NCBI GenBank assembly: GCA_021810735.1
Contig: JAJZIF010000267.1
Span: 1 to 5,786 of the forward strand
Length of the DNA stretch: 5,786 nucleotides
Direction: 5' to 3'
DNA from: Acidobacteriota bacterium
GTDB lineage: Bacteria > Acidobacteriota > Terriglobia > Terriglobales > Acidobacteriaceae
Shown: positions 1-5,489 of the stretch, piece by piece
Numbering within the stretch: position 1 is the first letter of the stretch
Layout of the letters: each line of letters opens with the position of its first letter
Made by a program: the position numbers and the translations under genes
The notes under the pieces: generated by a model
What the model was told of the DNA's origin: nothing
The model's database searches: none
What the model saw: the letters and a program-made list of their open reading frames with translations, nothing else

Positions 1-116
1 GTACGAATTGAAGCGAGATTGACGCGAAAATCCTCAACCGCCTTATCCATGCGCGTCTTGAGCACTTGATACGTTTCTTTCAGAGCCGGAATGCCGGCCA
101 TAGTCGATCCAGCCAT
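1..116 (-). CDS. frr: Ribosome recycling factor, N-terminal part (truncated by window edge)
   Basis: This is the first 38 codons of a minus-strand gene that runs off the left edge. The product begins MAGSTMAGIPALKETYQVLK, and residues 21-38 carry the RMDKAVEDFR…LASIR stretch typical of helix 1 of ribosome recycling factor, just before the family's RTGRAS motif, which lies outside the window. With EF-G, this cytosolic protein splits the post-termination ribosome so it can be reused. The start at 116 is preferred because a GGAGG lies at 128-132, 11 nt upstream. An in-frame ATG at 101 has no such site. The gene upstream is divergent, so frr is transcribed from its own promoter here and does not directly follow pyrH, its common neighbour in bacteria. 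Identification rests on a short segment but the match in pattern is good. Confidence 0.82.
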   Translation of the reverse strand, partial: MAGSTMAGIPALKETYQVLKTRMDKAVEDFRVNLASIR

Positions 117-144
117 AATTCAGTTTTCCTCCGTGCAACACAAT

Positions 145-150
145 ATTGTA
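145..150 (-). promoter_or_regulatory. Candidate -10 box for frr
   Basis: TACAAT on the minus strand matches the sigma-70 -10 consensus at five of six positions. It would start transcription near 138, giving a leader of about 22 nt that contains the GGAGG ribosome binding site. The -35 is poor: 17-18 bp upstream reads CAACAG or GCAACA. A perfect 10-bp palindrome, ACAATATTGT (140-149), overlaps the box and could be an operator or chance. Confidence 0.4.
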
Positions 151-229
151 ACGAACCGCGACCTATCCTGTTGCCAGCGTCATTCAGTCCGCGGAGATGG
201 CGCGGAAGGCGTAAGCGCTGCCATCCAGT

Positions 230-235
230 TAGAAT
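230..235 (+). promoter_or_regulatory. Weak candidate -10 box for the zinc-ribbon membrane protein gene
   Basis: TAGAAT differs from TATAAT at one position. It would give a start near 242 and a leader of about 33 nt before the ATG at 275. No recognisable -35 lies 16-18 bp upstream, so this is only a positional candidate. Confidence 0.22.
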
Positions 236-274
236 GAACATTGTAGCGAGTGGCCTCTTTTTCAAGAAACCTCT

Positions 275-592
275 ATGCATACCTGTCCCGTCTGCACCAT
301 GCCCCTCAGTCTTCGGCGAGCCTTCTTCCGTGCCGGATGGCGCGGATTTTTTCGCTGTCCGGCCTGTCGCGGCCACTTGCAGATCCACGGCCGCGTCATC
401 CCGATCGTGACCGCGCTGGTTGTCGCGCTTGGGTTCATGGCGCTCGACTTCAGCGGATTGACGGATGTCAACTCCAAAACCTGGTGGTGGGATGCCTTCC
501 AGGTCGGCTCGGTGCTGTTTGTCCTGTTTATGATGCTCGGCTGGCTGCTGCGCATCGATCGTCGTCAACCGATGCGCAGGTTCGTACCCTGA
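275..592 (+). CDS. Small zinc-ribbon protein with two transmembrane helices (uncharacterised)
   Basis: The 105-residue product opens with two CXXC knuckles, C4-P-V-C7 and C28-P-A-C31, separated by a basic, aromatic segment. This is the layout of a small cytosolic zinc ribbon. Two hydrophobic stretches follow, at about 41-59 and 76-93, joined by a loop rich in Trp and Asp, and the tail is basic (RIDRRQPMRR). The positive-inside rule suggests that both the ribbon and the tail are cytoplasmic and the short loop is external. The ATG at 275 is the only ATG, GTG or TTG before an in-frame stop at 230-232. It lacks a clear Shine-Dalgarno (only AAGAAA nearby). I do not recognise a named family and propose no function. 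It is divergent from frr and convergent with lipA, so it is probably a single-gene transcript. The cysteine pattern, the helices and the absence of any better overlapping gene make it likely real. Confidence 0.75.
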   Translation: MHTCPVCTMPLSLRRAFFRAGWRGFFRCPACRGHLQIHGRVIPIVTALVVALGFMALDFSGLTDVNSKTWWWDAFQVGSVLFVLFMMLGWLLRIDRRQPMRRFVP

Positions 593-597
593 TCCAA

Positions 598-611
598 GGC
601 AGTACCCTGCC
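598..611. terminator. Short hairpin between convergent genes, possible weak terminator
   Basis: GGCAG-TACC-CTGCC forms a perfect 5-bp stem with a 4-nt loop in the 39-bp gap between the zinc-ribbon gene (ends 592) and lipA (ends 632). It is symmetric, so it could act on both transcripts. No real T-run follows on either strand, and intrinsic termination here would be weak. Confidence 0.3.
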
Positions 612-631
612 AGGCTTCTATACGTTTCGTC

Positions 632-1549
632 TCAGGCCAGGACTTTCAGGCCTGTGGATGCGGCCTGTTCATGCGCATGGTAGGAAGATCGCACCAGCGG
701 CCCGGACTCAACATGGCGAAAGCCCATCCGCAAGGCCTCCTCTTTCATCCATGCAAATTCCTGCGGCGTATAGATTCGAGCCATGGGAAGATGGTCCTTC
801 GACGGACGCAGATATTGTCCAATGGTGAGAATGTCGACGCCAACTCGCGCCAGGTCGCGGAAGACTTCGAGCAGTTCGTGCATCTCTTCGCCGAGCCCGA
901 CCATGACGCCGGATTTTGTGACGAGCCTGGGATTCAATTCCTTGGCGTATTCGAGCAGCCGCAGCGTGCGCTCATAGCGCGCGCCGGAACGCACCACGCG
1001 ATACAGTCGCGGCACGCTTTCCGTGTTGTGATTCAGCACTTCCGGAGCGGCGTCGACCACGATGCGAATCGCGTCCTCTTTGCCTTGAAAATCCGGGACC
1101 AGGACTTCCACCTGGCAGCCGGGAGCCTGCCGGCGAATCTCTTCAATCACCATGGCAAAGGCGCGCGCGCCGCCGGTGATATCGTCATCGCGATTCACGC
1201 TGGTGATGACGGCATGTTGCAAGCCCAGAGCGGCGACGGCTTCGGCCACGCGGCGCGGCTCGTCGAAATCGATGGCATCGGGGCGACCCTTGGGCACCGC
1301 GCAAAAACCGCAGCGGCGCGTACACAGATTGCCCAGCATCATGAAGGTGGCCGTCTTGTGGTTCCAGCATTCGCCGATGTTCGGGCAATGCGCCGATTCG
1401 CACACCGTGTTCAGATTCAGACTGCGCGCCAGCTTTTTCAGATCGTGGAAGGTTTCTCCCATGGGCGCGCGCGCCTTCAACCAGGCTGGCTTGGACTGGG
1501 GCCGCTTGGGCAGAATTTCGATCTGGATCAGTTCAGGAGCTGTAGCCAT
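632..1549 (-). CDS. lipA: Lipoyl synthase (radical SAM)
   Basis: LipA inserts two sulfur atoms at C6 and C8 of a protein-bound octanoyl chain, making the lipoyl cofactor of pyruvate and 2-oxoglutarate dehydrogenases and the glycine cleavage system. The 305-residue product has the family's usual length and both [4Fe-4S] motifs. The auxiliary-cluster cysteines are C50, C55 and C61 (CX4CX5C). The radical-SAM cysteines are C76, C80 and C83 (CX3CX2C). The auxiliary cluster's serine ligand is expected at S289 within RSSYHA (287-292). Other family signatures are present: APMGETF (28-34), TSVNRDD (116-122), NHNTE (173-177) and LRPSKDHLP (247-255). The ATG at 1549 gives the normal N-terminus (KPAWLKARAP at 20-29), although no strong Shine-Dalgarno precedes it. 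No lipB is visible nearby. The gene lies 62 bp downstream of the membrane glycosyltransferase gene on the same strand and may be partly cotranscribed with it. Confidence 0.97.
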   Translation of the reverse strand: MATAPELIQIEILPKRPQSKPAWLKARAPMGETFHDLKKLARSLNLNTVCESAHCPNIGECWNHKTATFMMLGNLCTRRCGFCAVPKGRPDAIDFDEPRRVAEAVAALGLQHAVITSVNRDDDITGGARAFAMVIEEIRRQAPGCQVEVLVPDFQGKEDAIRIVVDAAPEVLNHNTESVPRLYRVVRSGARYERTLRLLEYAKELNPRLVTKSGVMVGLGEEMHELLEVFRDLARVGVDILTIGQYLRPSKDHLPMARIYTPQEFAWMKEEALRMGFRHVESGPLVRSSYHAHEQAASTGLKVLA

Positions 1550-1578
1550 GGGGCAATTCGTTCCGGGCGCAACCTTTT

Positions 1579-1584
1579 ATTGTA
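1579..1584 (-). promoter_or_regulatory. Candidate -10 box for lipA
   Basis: TACAAT on the minus strand lies in the 62-bp gap upstream of lipA. A start near 1572 would give a leader of about 22 nt. This is the same hexamer and geometry as the candidate frr promoter. The sequence 17 bp upstream is CACTCT, which is not a good -35. If real, it would let lipA be expressed independently of the glycosyltransferase gene. Confidence 0.33.
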
Positions 1585-1611
1585 CCTGCGCGGAATAGCA
1601 GAGAGTGAGAA

Positions 1612-3282
1612 CTACTCGGACGCGGGTGCGGCCGGGGCTGTCGGTGCAGGATCCTCACCGGAAATTCTCCAGATGGTCAAGTAATTTTTCCCTGTCCAAA
1701 GAATGTGCGATGGAGGCAGCGGAATGTAACCCGCAGGCGCGAGCGGCAACCGCGAATAGACCTCGACGCCTGTAATCATCCACTGCGGCTCGCCGTCCGG
1801 GCCCTTCATCCATGGCTCGCAGGTATATTTTGTACTCTCCAGAAACAGGTGATCGCAATAGGTCTGCCTGCCCCACTCGTCGAACGGAACGGTTGGCCCG
1901 GCAAAGGCATCGATGTGGTCTTTGCCGATGAACGCCCCAATCCCATGCTGCGCCAAGTCGGTTTGAAATTGCCGGTCGGCCATGAGGCCGTCAAGAGGTA
2001 CGACCGCGGCATCGGTAAAGTACGCCATCCCGCCGGGCTGGTCGTACGCCAGCAAGCTGCGTACCTGATCGGCTGCAAGTACCTGCCGCATCACCGGAAT
2101 GGTCGTCTCTTCCGCAACCTGCTCGATGCTGTGTTTCCAGCCCATCTTGTACCAGAGCAGCGCGGAGAAGACGACGGCGAGAACGATGGCAAGAGAACGA
2201 AGGGTGGCGGCTACGGACGGCGTGCGTCCTCTCGAAACAGCCGGGGCCGCGCGGAACACACACGCTGCGGCGCGGGATGCGGTCAACGCCGCCAGCAATG
2301 CCCAACTGACGTAGTACCAGGTCCAGCGAGTTTCTCGGGTCATGCGGAGCGTGATATAGGCGGCGTGCATCAGAATGCCAAAAAAGAACGGCAGCTCGAC
2401 GAACAGGAACCAGCGGTCCCGCTGCTTGCGCCAAAGAATCAGCAGAGAAATGGCGCAGATGGCCAGCGATAGCAGCGCCGTGTGCGGCAGGTTCCGGCCC
2501 AGCACATGGTCATGGCTGTTGTTCGATTTCAGCAAGCCGCTGATTGGCATGAGGATGTGGAACCAGAACAGATTGCTGGCCAGATACGCGCCCCAAAGCA
2601 CGGCATACAGTGGAATCCACGCGAGGTGAATGCGGAGCGCGGTCGATTCTCCGCGCTTCCTTTGTTGCAAACACCAAATCAGAATCGCAATCCAGAGACA
2701 GGCGATGACAAAGATGGAATCCAGGCGGCTGAGGACAGCGAAGGCGGCCAGCAGATTGAAAGCAAATCCGCTGCTCCAATCGGAATGCTCGAAAAACTTG
2801 TAGAGCGCCAGCAACGTCCCAGCCAGCATCGCGGCGCTGAGAGAGGATTCGGTGCCCAGTTGCAGGCCAAACAAGAAAGGAATGAGAATCGTCCAGGCGA
2901 CCCAGGTTGGGGCGCGGAGAAGGCGCAGCAATTGAGCCGCCACGACCAGCACCACGATGTTCAAGGCCACGATCAGCGCCGCAATCAGATGCAGACCGGT
3001 TTCGCGATTCGGAAACACGCGATAGACCGCCGCGCACAGCAGCATCCAGATGGGATGATAGCCGTTGGTTGGCATCAGGCGGTTGAAGGTGCTGCCATAT
3101 CCCAAAGCAAAATTGCGTCCCACCACCAGATAAAAAAAACTGTCGTCGGCGAAGAACGGGTTGGGCTGGCGAATGAACAGGAACGAGTAGGCGGCTGTCA
3201 GCAGCGCGAAAAAAATATTCAGCCACAGTGGGCTGCGTTCCACTCCTAGCGCATGGATTTCCTTTGGCTGTGTTTCTTCCAT
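1612..3282 (-). CDS. Polytopic membrane protein, GT-C type glycosyltransferase-like
   Basis: From the ATG at 3282 the product is 556 residues with roughly ten hydrophobic segments between about 17 and 380, then a soluble C-terminal domain. The first external loop has FFADDSFFYL (43-52), GYGSTFN (61-67) and PTNGYHPIW (71-79). This is the acidic-pair plus 'TNG-H-P-W' signature of uncharacterised GT-C family membrane glycosyltransferases, which use polyprenyl-phosphate sugars; the DD pair would be catalytic. The C-terminal part has DQPGGMAYFTDAAVVPLDGL (414-433), a segment I recall as typical of the same group. The donor and acceptor cannot be told; cell-envelope glycan or lipid glycosylation is an inference. 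The frame stays open to 3450, but that extension translates a dispersed repeat (residues AEPALSVVEG), so I reject the longer start. The start at 3282 has a poor Shine-Dalgarno (CTTTTT precedes it). The last 12 residues are rich in Pro and Ala. Confidence 0.82.
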   Translation of the reverse strand: MEETQPKEIHALGVERSPLWLNIFFALLTAAYSFLFIRQPNPFFADDSFFYLVVGRNFALGYGSTFNRLMPTNGYHPIWMLLCAAVYRVFPNRETGLHLIAALIVALNIVVLVVAAQLLRLLRAPTWVAWTILIPFLFGLQLGTESSLSAAMLAGTLLALYKFFEHSDWSSGFAFNLLAAFAVLSRLDSIFVIACLWIAILIWCLQQRKRGESTALRIHLAWIPLYAVLWGAYLASNLFWFHILMPISGLLKSNNSHDHVLGRNLPHTALLSLAICAISLLILWRKQRDRWFLFVELPFFFGILMHAAYITLRMTRETRWTWYYVSWALLAALTASRAAACVFRAAPAVSRGRTPSVAATLRSLAIVLAVVFSALLWYKMGWKHSIEQVAEETTIPVMRQVLAADQVRSLLAYDQPGGMAYFTDAAVVPLDGLMADRQFQTDLAQHGIGAFIGKDHIDAFAGPTVPFDEWGRQTYCDHLFLESTKYTCEPWMKGPDGEPQWMITGVEVYSRLPLAPAGYIPLPPSHILWTGKNYLTIWRISGEDPAPTAPAAPASE

Positions 3283-3358
3283 AAAAAGTTTTCGTTCAAT
3301 TGTCGAGATGTTATGAAGCAAATGCGCTTCACCGTTAGTGTAGACGGATGTCGATAGA

Positions 3359-3490
3359 GTCATTCCGGGCCCTTCGACTACGCTCAGGGCAGGCTCCGCG
3401 TAGCAAGTGAGGAATCCCGAGTATGTTCGCCGTATAAGCGCCGCTTTCACCCTCTGGACTCTTCGGTCGCCGCGGCGACCTCAGAATGAC
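3359..3490. repeat. Dispersed intergenic repeat with terminal inverted repeats (REP/MITE-like)
   Basis: The element is bounded by GTCATTC (3359-3365) and its exact reverse complement GAATGAC (3484-3490). An inner pair, TCATTCC (3360-3366) and GGAATCC (3411-3417), partly repeats the theme. A module at 3371-3395 (CCTTCGACTACGCTCAGGGC plus AGGCT) is one I recall scattered in many bacterial genomes. Its translations 'PALS-VEG' and 'ACPERSRRARNDS' contaminate predicted proteins, and both occur here in minus-strand frames. A perfect palindrome lies at 3465-3480. The element fills most of the spacer between the HNH gene and the glycosyltransferase gene and encodes nothing. It may be a non-autonomous mobile relic or a transcript-end structure; copy number cannot be seen from one window. 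Confidence 0.68.
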
Positions 3491-3492
3491 GA

Positions 3493-3511
3493 CTCCCGCT
3501 GTCAGTGGGAG
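3493..3511 (-). terminator. Stem-loop after the HNH gene, possible terminator
   Basis: On the minus strand this reads CTCCCACTGACAGCGGGAG: a 5-bp CTCCC/GGGAG stem, one mismatch, two more pairs and a 3-nt loop, placed 26 bp after the HNH stop codon. It is followed by TCGTCATTC, only mildly U-rich, which runs directly into the repeat element. It is a reasonable but not strong candidate for ending the comF–HNH transcript. Confidence 0.35.
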
Positions 3512-3536
3512 AATCTTTGAAGGGGAATAGGCGGGT

Positions 3537-4166
3537 TCAGTAATAGAGATACTTGCGCCAGCGCAGGTCACTGCTGCCGATCATGCGCATGATGTGGCGG
3601 CTGGTGTGCAGAGAAAACGGACGCGGCTCGCGCATCAGATGCATGTCCTCCAGCTCATGGATCATTTGATTCCCTTTGCGGCGGTTGCAGCTATGGCAGC
3701 AGGCAACCAGGTTCTCCCATGTGGACAGTCCTCCGCGTGAGCGGGGGACAACGTGGTCGAGGGTCAGTTCGCTCGCCGGCAGGATCGTGGCGCAGTATTG
3801 GCACGTGTTGCGATCGCGCATCAAAATGTTCTTGCGGGAAAGAGCGCGGGTCTGATGCGGGATGCGGCGATACTCCAGCAGCCGGATGACGGAAGGCACC
3901 GGAACGCGCATGCGAGCAGCATGGAGCAAGGTTGCGTGCTCCTCTTCGGGGCGAGCTACGCCCTTGAGGATCAGGACCAGCGCCCGCCGCGCGCCACAGA
4001 TGTTGATGGGCTCATAGGAGGCATTCAGCACCAGCACGGGGGTGTGCATCGGCGAGGCCGTGGCCAGCGATGAACGCTCCTGTACTCCAGAGTCGGAGTG
4101 GGGCGTGTGACACTTCGCCGGAGGTTTTTGTTTGCGGGCATACACCGTTGCTCTTCCCATCGACAT
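3537..4166 (-). CDS. HNH endonuclease family protein
   Basis: The 209-residue product carries a complete HNH/McrA-type core: CQYC (122-125), [13 protein letters not shown] (134-146), ENL (151-153), CHSC (157-160) and NRRKGN (161-166). C122, C125, C157 and C160 would hold a structural zinc. H138, N152 and N161 occupy the metal/catalytic positions, so it looks active. The upstream [14 protein letters not shown] (44-57) and the terminal WRKYLYY (203-209) are trademarks of a widespread bacterial family of unknown biological role. That family usually begins near M40 (ATG at 4049). I chose 4166 because a strong Shine-Dalgarno sits 9 nt upstream, whereas 4049 has none; this adds a basic 39-residue N-terminus. 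The gene lies 14 bp after comF in one operon. Nuclease activity is an inference from motifs, and its target (repair, uptake or defence) is unknown. Confidence 0.9.
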   Translation of the reverse strand: MSMGRATVYARKQKPPAKCHTPHSDSGVQERSSLATASPMHTPVLVLNASYEPINICGARRALVLILKGVARPEEEHATLLHAARMRVPVPSVIRLLEYRRIPHQTRALSRKNILMRDRNTCQYCATILPASELTLDHVVPRSRGGLSTWENLVACCHSCNRRKGNQMIHELEDMHLMREPRPFSLHTSRHIMRMIGSSDLRWRKYLYY

Positions 4167-4172
4167 CTGGTT

Positions 4173-4181
4173 CTTCCTCCC
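4173..4181 (-). promoter_or_regulatory. Strong ribosome binding site deciding the HNH start and coupling it to comF
   Basis: GGGAGGAAG on the minus strand, with core GGAGG at 4176-4180, stands 9 nt before the ATG at 4166. Its first G is the last base of the comF TAG stop codon (4181-4183). This suggests that ribosomes ending comF can reinitiate on the HNH gene. Confidence 0.75.
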
Positions 4182-5101
4182 TAATCGCGAACCTCGAAGC
4201 CTTGCGCTGCGTTTGCCTCATCTGTTGGCGCCATGCCAACGGCGGTAAATTTCCCGGCGGGTACAAAATCCCAAAACGCTACGCCCTCGCGCTGTGAACG
4301 AGCCAGCGTCGCCACATATACGGTTGCTGCGCCGGCACGCAACAGAGTCCGGGTGCATTCGCGGGCTGTGGCCCCGGTGGTGTAGATATCGTCGAGCAGC
4401 AGAATCGAGCGCCCCGCGATTTGATCCGGTCGGCGAATGAAAAACGCTCCGCGCAAATTGCGCCGCCGTTGGTGCGGCTTCAGGCCCGATTGACTTTCCG
4501 TCGCGCGTTGACGACCCATCGCCTCACAAGCCAGCTCGGCCTGAAGCTCCGGACGCAATTTCCGCAAAGCGCGAACGGTGGCTTCCGCCAGCAGAACCGT
4601 CTGATTGAAACCGCGCTCGTGTTGCCGGGTGGCGTGCAGTGGGACAGCGACCACGGCCAGGCTGGCTGGTAGATCGTTCCTTTGCGCAATGGATGCCGCC
4701 AGCAACGCGCCTAAAGGCTCCGCAACTGTGGGGATGCGTTCATACTTCAGTAGATGGATCAATGCGCGCAATGTGCCTTCATACACGCCGTAGGCCACGG
4801 CCCACTGGAACGGAGGGCGTGCACGTTCGCACAACGGGCATAAAGATTCCCCATCCGAATGGCGGCGCGCGGCGTTCGTCGCAAAGCGTACCCCGTCCAA
4901 GCCGAGAAGCTCGCCGCAAACGGCGCAGAGATTTATCGGAGCTTGTTCGGGCAGATCGTGCCAGCAGTCGGCACAGATGGGCGCAGTGGAAAGATGTACG
5001 AGAGGTTGGTTGCAGAGCCTGCAGAGGGAAGGAAAAACGGCACAACTCACAGCATCCAGCGGACTTCGAAGAACACGCGCAACAGCGCGCCAAGCAGCCA
5101 T
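4181..5101 (-). CDS. comF: ComF family amidophosphoribosyltransferase-like protein
   Basis: From the ATG at 5101 the product is 306 residues. Its N-terminus holds four CXXC pairs (C27/C30, C43/C46, C59/C62, C88/C91), the double zinc-binding region of ComF proteins. The family core follows: [19 protein letters not shown] (104-122), [15 protein letters not shown] (153-167), the T-ESQSGL and RRRNLRGAF stretch (201-220), and the PRPP-binding loop [13 protein letters not shown] (233-245). ComF is needed for late DNA uptake in naturally competent bacteria, but orthologues are widespread and the reaction is not established. About 38 residues follow the usual end at VATLAR, an unusually long tail. 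The frame is open to 5530, but its upper part translates a repeat. The ATG at 5179 is an alternative start; neither has a good Shine-Dalgarno. The gene heads an operon with the HNH gene. Confidence 0.9.
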   Translation of the reverse strand: MAAWRAVARVLRSPLDAVSCAVFPSLCRLCNQPLVHLSTAPICADCWHDLPEQAPINLCAVCGELLGLDGVRFATNAARRHSDGESLCPLCERARPPFQWAVAYGVYEGTLRALIHLLKYERIPTVAEPLGALLAASIAQRNDLPASLAVVAVPLHATRQHERGFNQTVLLAEATVRALRKLRPELQAELACEAMGRQRATESQSGLKPHQRRRNLRGAFFIRRPDQIAGRSILLLDDIYTTGATARECTRTLLRAGAATVYVATLARSQREGVAFWDFVPAGKFTAVGMAPTDEANAAQGFEVRD

Positions 5102-5218
5102 CTCCGATGGCGGAAGACTACTGGCTCGATTTGAGGACTGTCTGGAAAACTGCCTAGGGAAGACGCACCTCCCAACCATGCACTGTTCGAGTGAGCAATG
5201 TTCACGTGCCCGGAGCGT

Positions 5219-5235
5219 TTCGGCAATGCGCCGAA
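5219..5235. other. Hairpin in the presumed comF leader
   Basis: TTCGGC-AATGC-GCCGAA is a perfect 6-bp stem with a 5-nt loop. It lies between the TATACT candidate -10 and the comF start, so it would be in the 5' untranslated region. No T-run follows on either strand, so it is not an intrinsic terminator. Its role is unknown and it may be chance. Confidence 0.3.
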
Positions 5236-5252
5236 CGTGTCCGGCTGAGTGC

Positions 5253-5258
5253 AGTATA
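5253..5258 (-). promoter_or_regulatory. Candidate -10 box for comF
   Basis: TATACT on the minus strand is one base from consensus and would place the transcript start near 5246, about 145 nt ahead of the ATG at 5101. A TTGTCA lies at 5289-5294, but the spacing of 30 bp is far too long for it to be the partner -35. If real, the promoter leaves both candidate comF starts (5101 and 5179) available. Confidence 0.33.
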
Positions 5259-5391
5259 TTCGGAATTCGTGAAACAGGCAGCCTGCATTGACAAATTTTT
5301 TGGATGCACGCAAATCGGCTGAGGTGGAAATGCCTCCAGTCTGCCCAGCTCAATGCACCGCCCCGTCGGTTTGAACTATCTTGGCCCTGTT

Positions 5392-5476
5392 GACGTCCTG
5401 CGCAAAACGGAGTGAAGCGAAGGATCTCGCGTTCTCCGGCCAACCACAAGATCCTTCGCCTGCGGCTCAGGACGAC
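5392..5476. repeat. Inverted-repeat intergenic element, second family
   Basis: The left arm has GACGTCCTG (5392-5400) and GCGAAGGATCT (5417-5427). The right arm has AGATCCTTCGC (5449-5459) and CAGGACGAC (5468-5476). The inner 11-bp arms are perfectly complementary across a 21-bp loop, and the outer 9-bp arms match at 8 of 9. On the minus strand it reads GTCGTCCTGAG…GCGAAGGATCT, a pattern I recall as very common in Acidobacteriota spacers. It is distinct in sequence from the element at 3359-3490. It could fold into a long cruciform or RNA stem. Confidence 0.65.
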
Positions 5477-5489
5477 AAATGCTCCGGTA

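Noticed and set aside
80..568. 162-codon minus-strand frame opposite the zinc-ribbon gene
   Set aside because: Overlaps the frr start region out of frame and has charged low-complexity composition. The plus-strand frame has conserved-type cysteine pairs and membrane helices instead.
671..1684. Long plus-strand open frame (337 codons) antisense to lipA
   Set aside because: The opposite strand holds a complete lipoyl synthase with all catalytic motifs. The antisense translation shows no domain pattern and is a GC-driven shadow.
1705..2472. Another 255-codon plus-strand frame opposite the membrane protein
   Set aside because: Low-complexity basic translation and no plausible family. The minus-strand protein has clear helices and GT-C motifs.
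2482..3249. Plus-strand open frame of 255 codons opposite the membrane protein
   Set aside because: Its translation is extremely rich in Gln, Arg and Glu with no recognisable fold, as expected for the antisense of hydrophobic codons.
3276..3310. TCGACA and TATGGA with 17-bp spacing at the glycosyltransferase start
   Set aside because: The would-be -10 overlaps the ATG at 3282, so transcription would begin inside the coding region.
3335..3571. 78-codon minus-strand frame spanning the HNH end and the spacer
   Set aside because: Contains ACPERSRRARNDS, a translation of the dispersed repeat, and overlaps the HNH gene's end; not a gene.
4639..5157. 172-codon plus-strand frame opposite comF
   Set aside because: Arg-rich shadow of the ComF cysteine region with no domain signature.
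5288..5293. Perfect TTGACA on the plus strand as a -35 for the transporter
   Set aside because: No -10-like hexamer at 16-18 bp (CAAATC, GCAAAT or AAATCG), and it lies almost 300 bp from the start with a repeat in between.
3359..5476. Two inverted-repeat elements taken as ends of one composite transposon around comF–HNH
   Set aside because: The two elements differ in sequence and in terminal motifs, there is no transposase between them, and the enclosed genes are ordinary chromosomal families.
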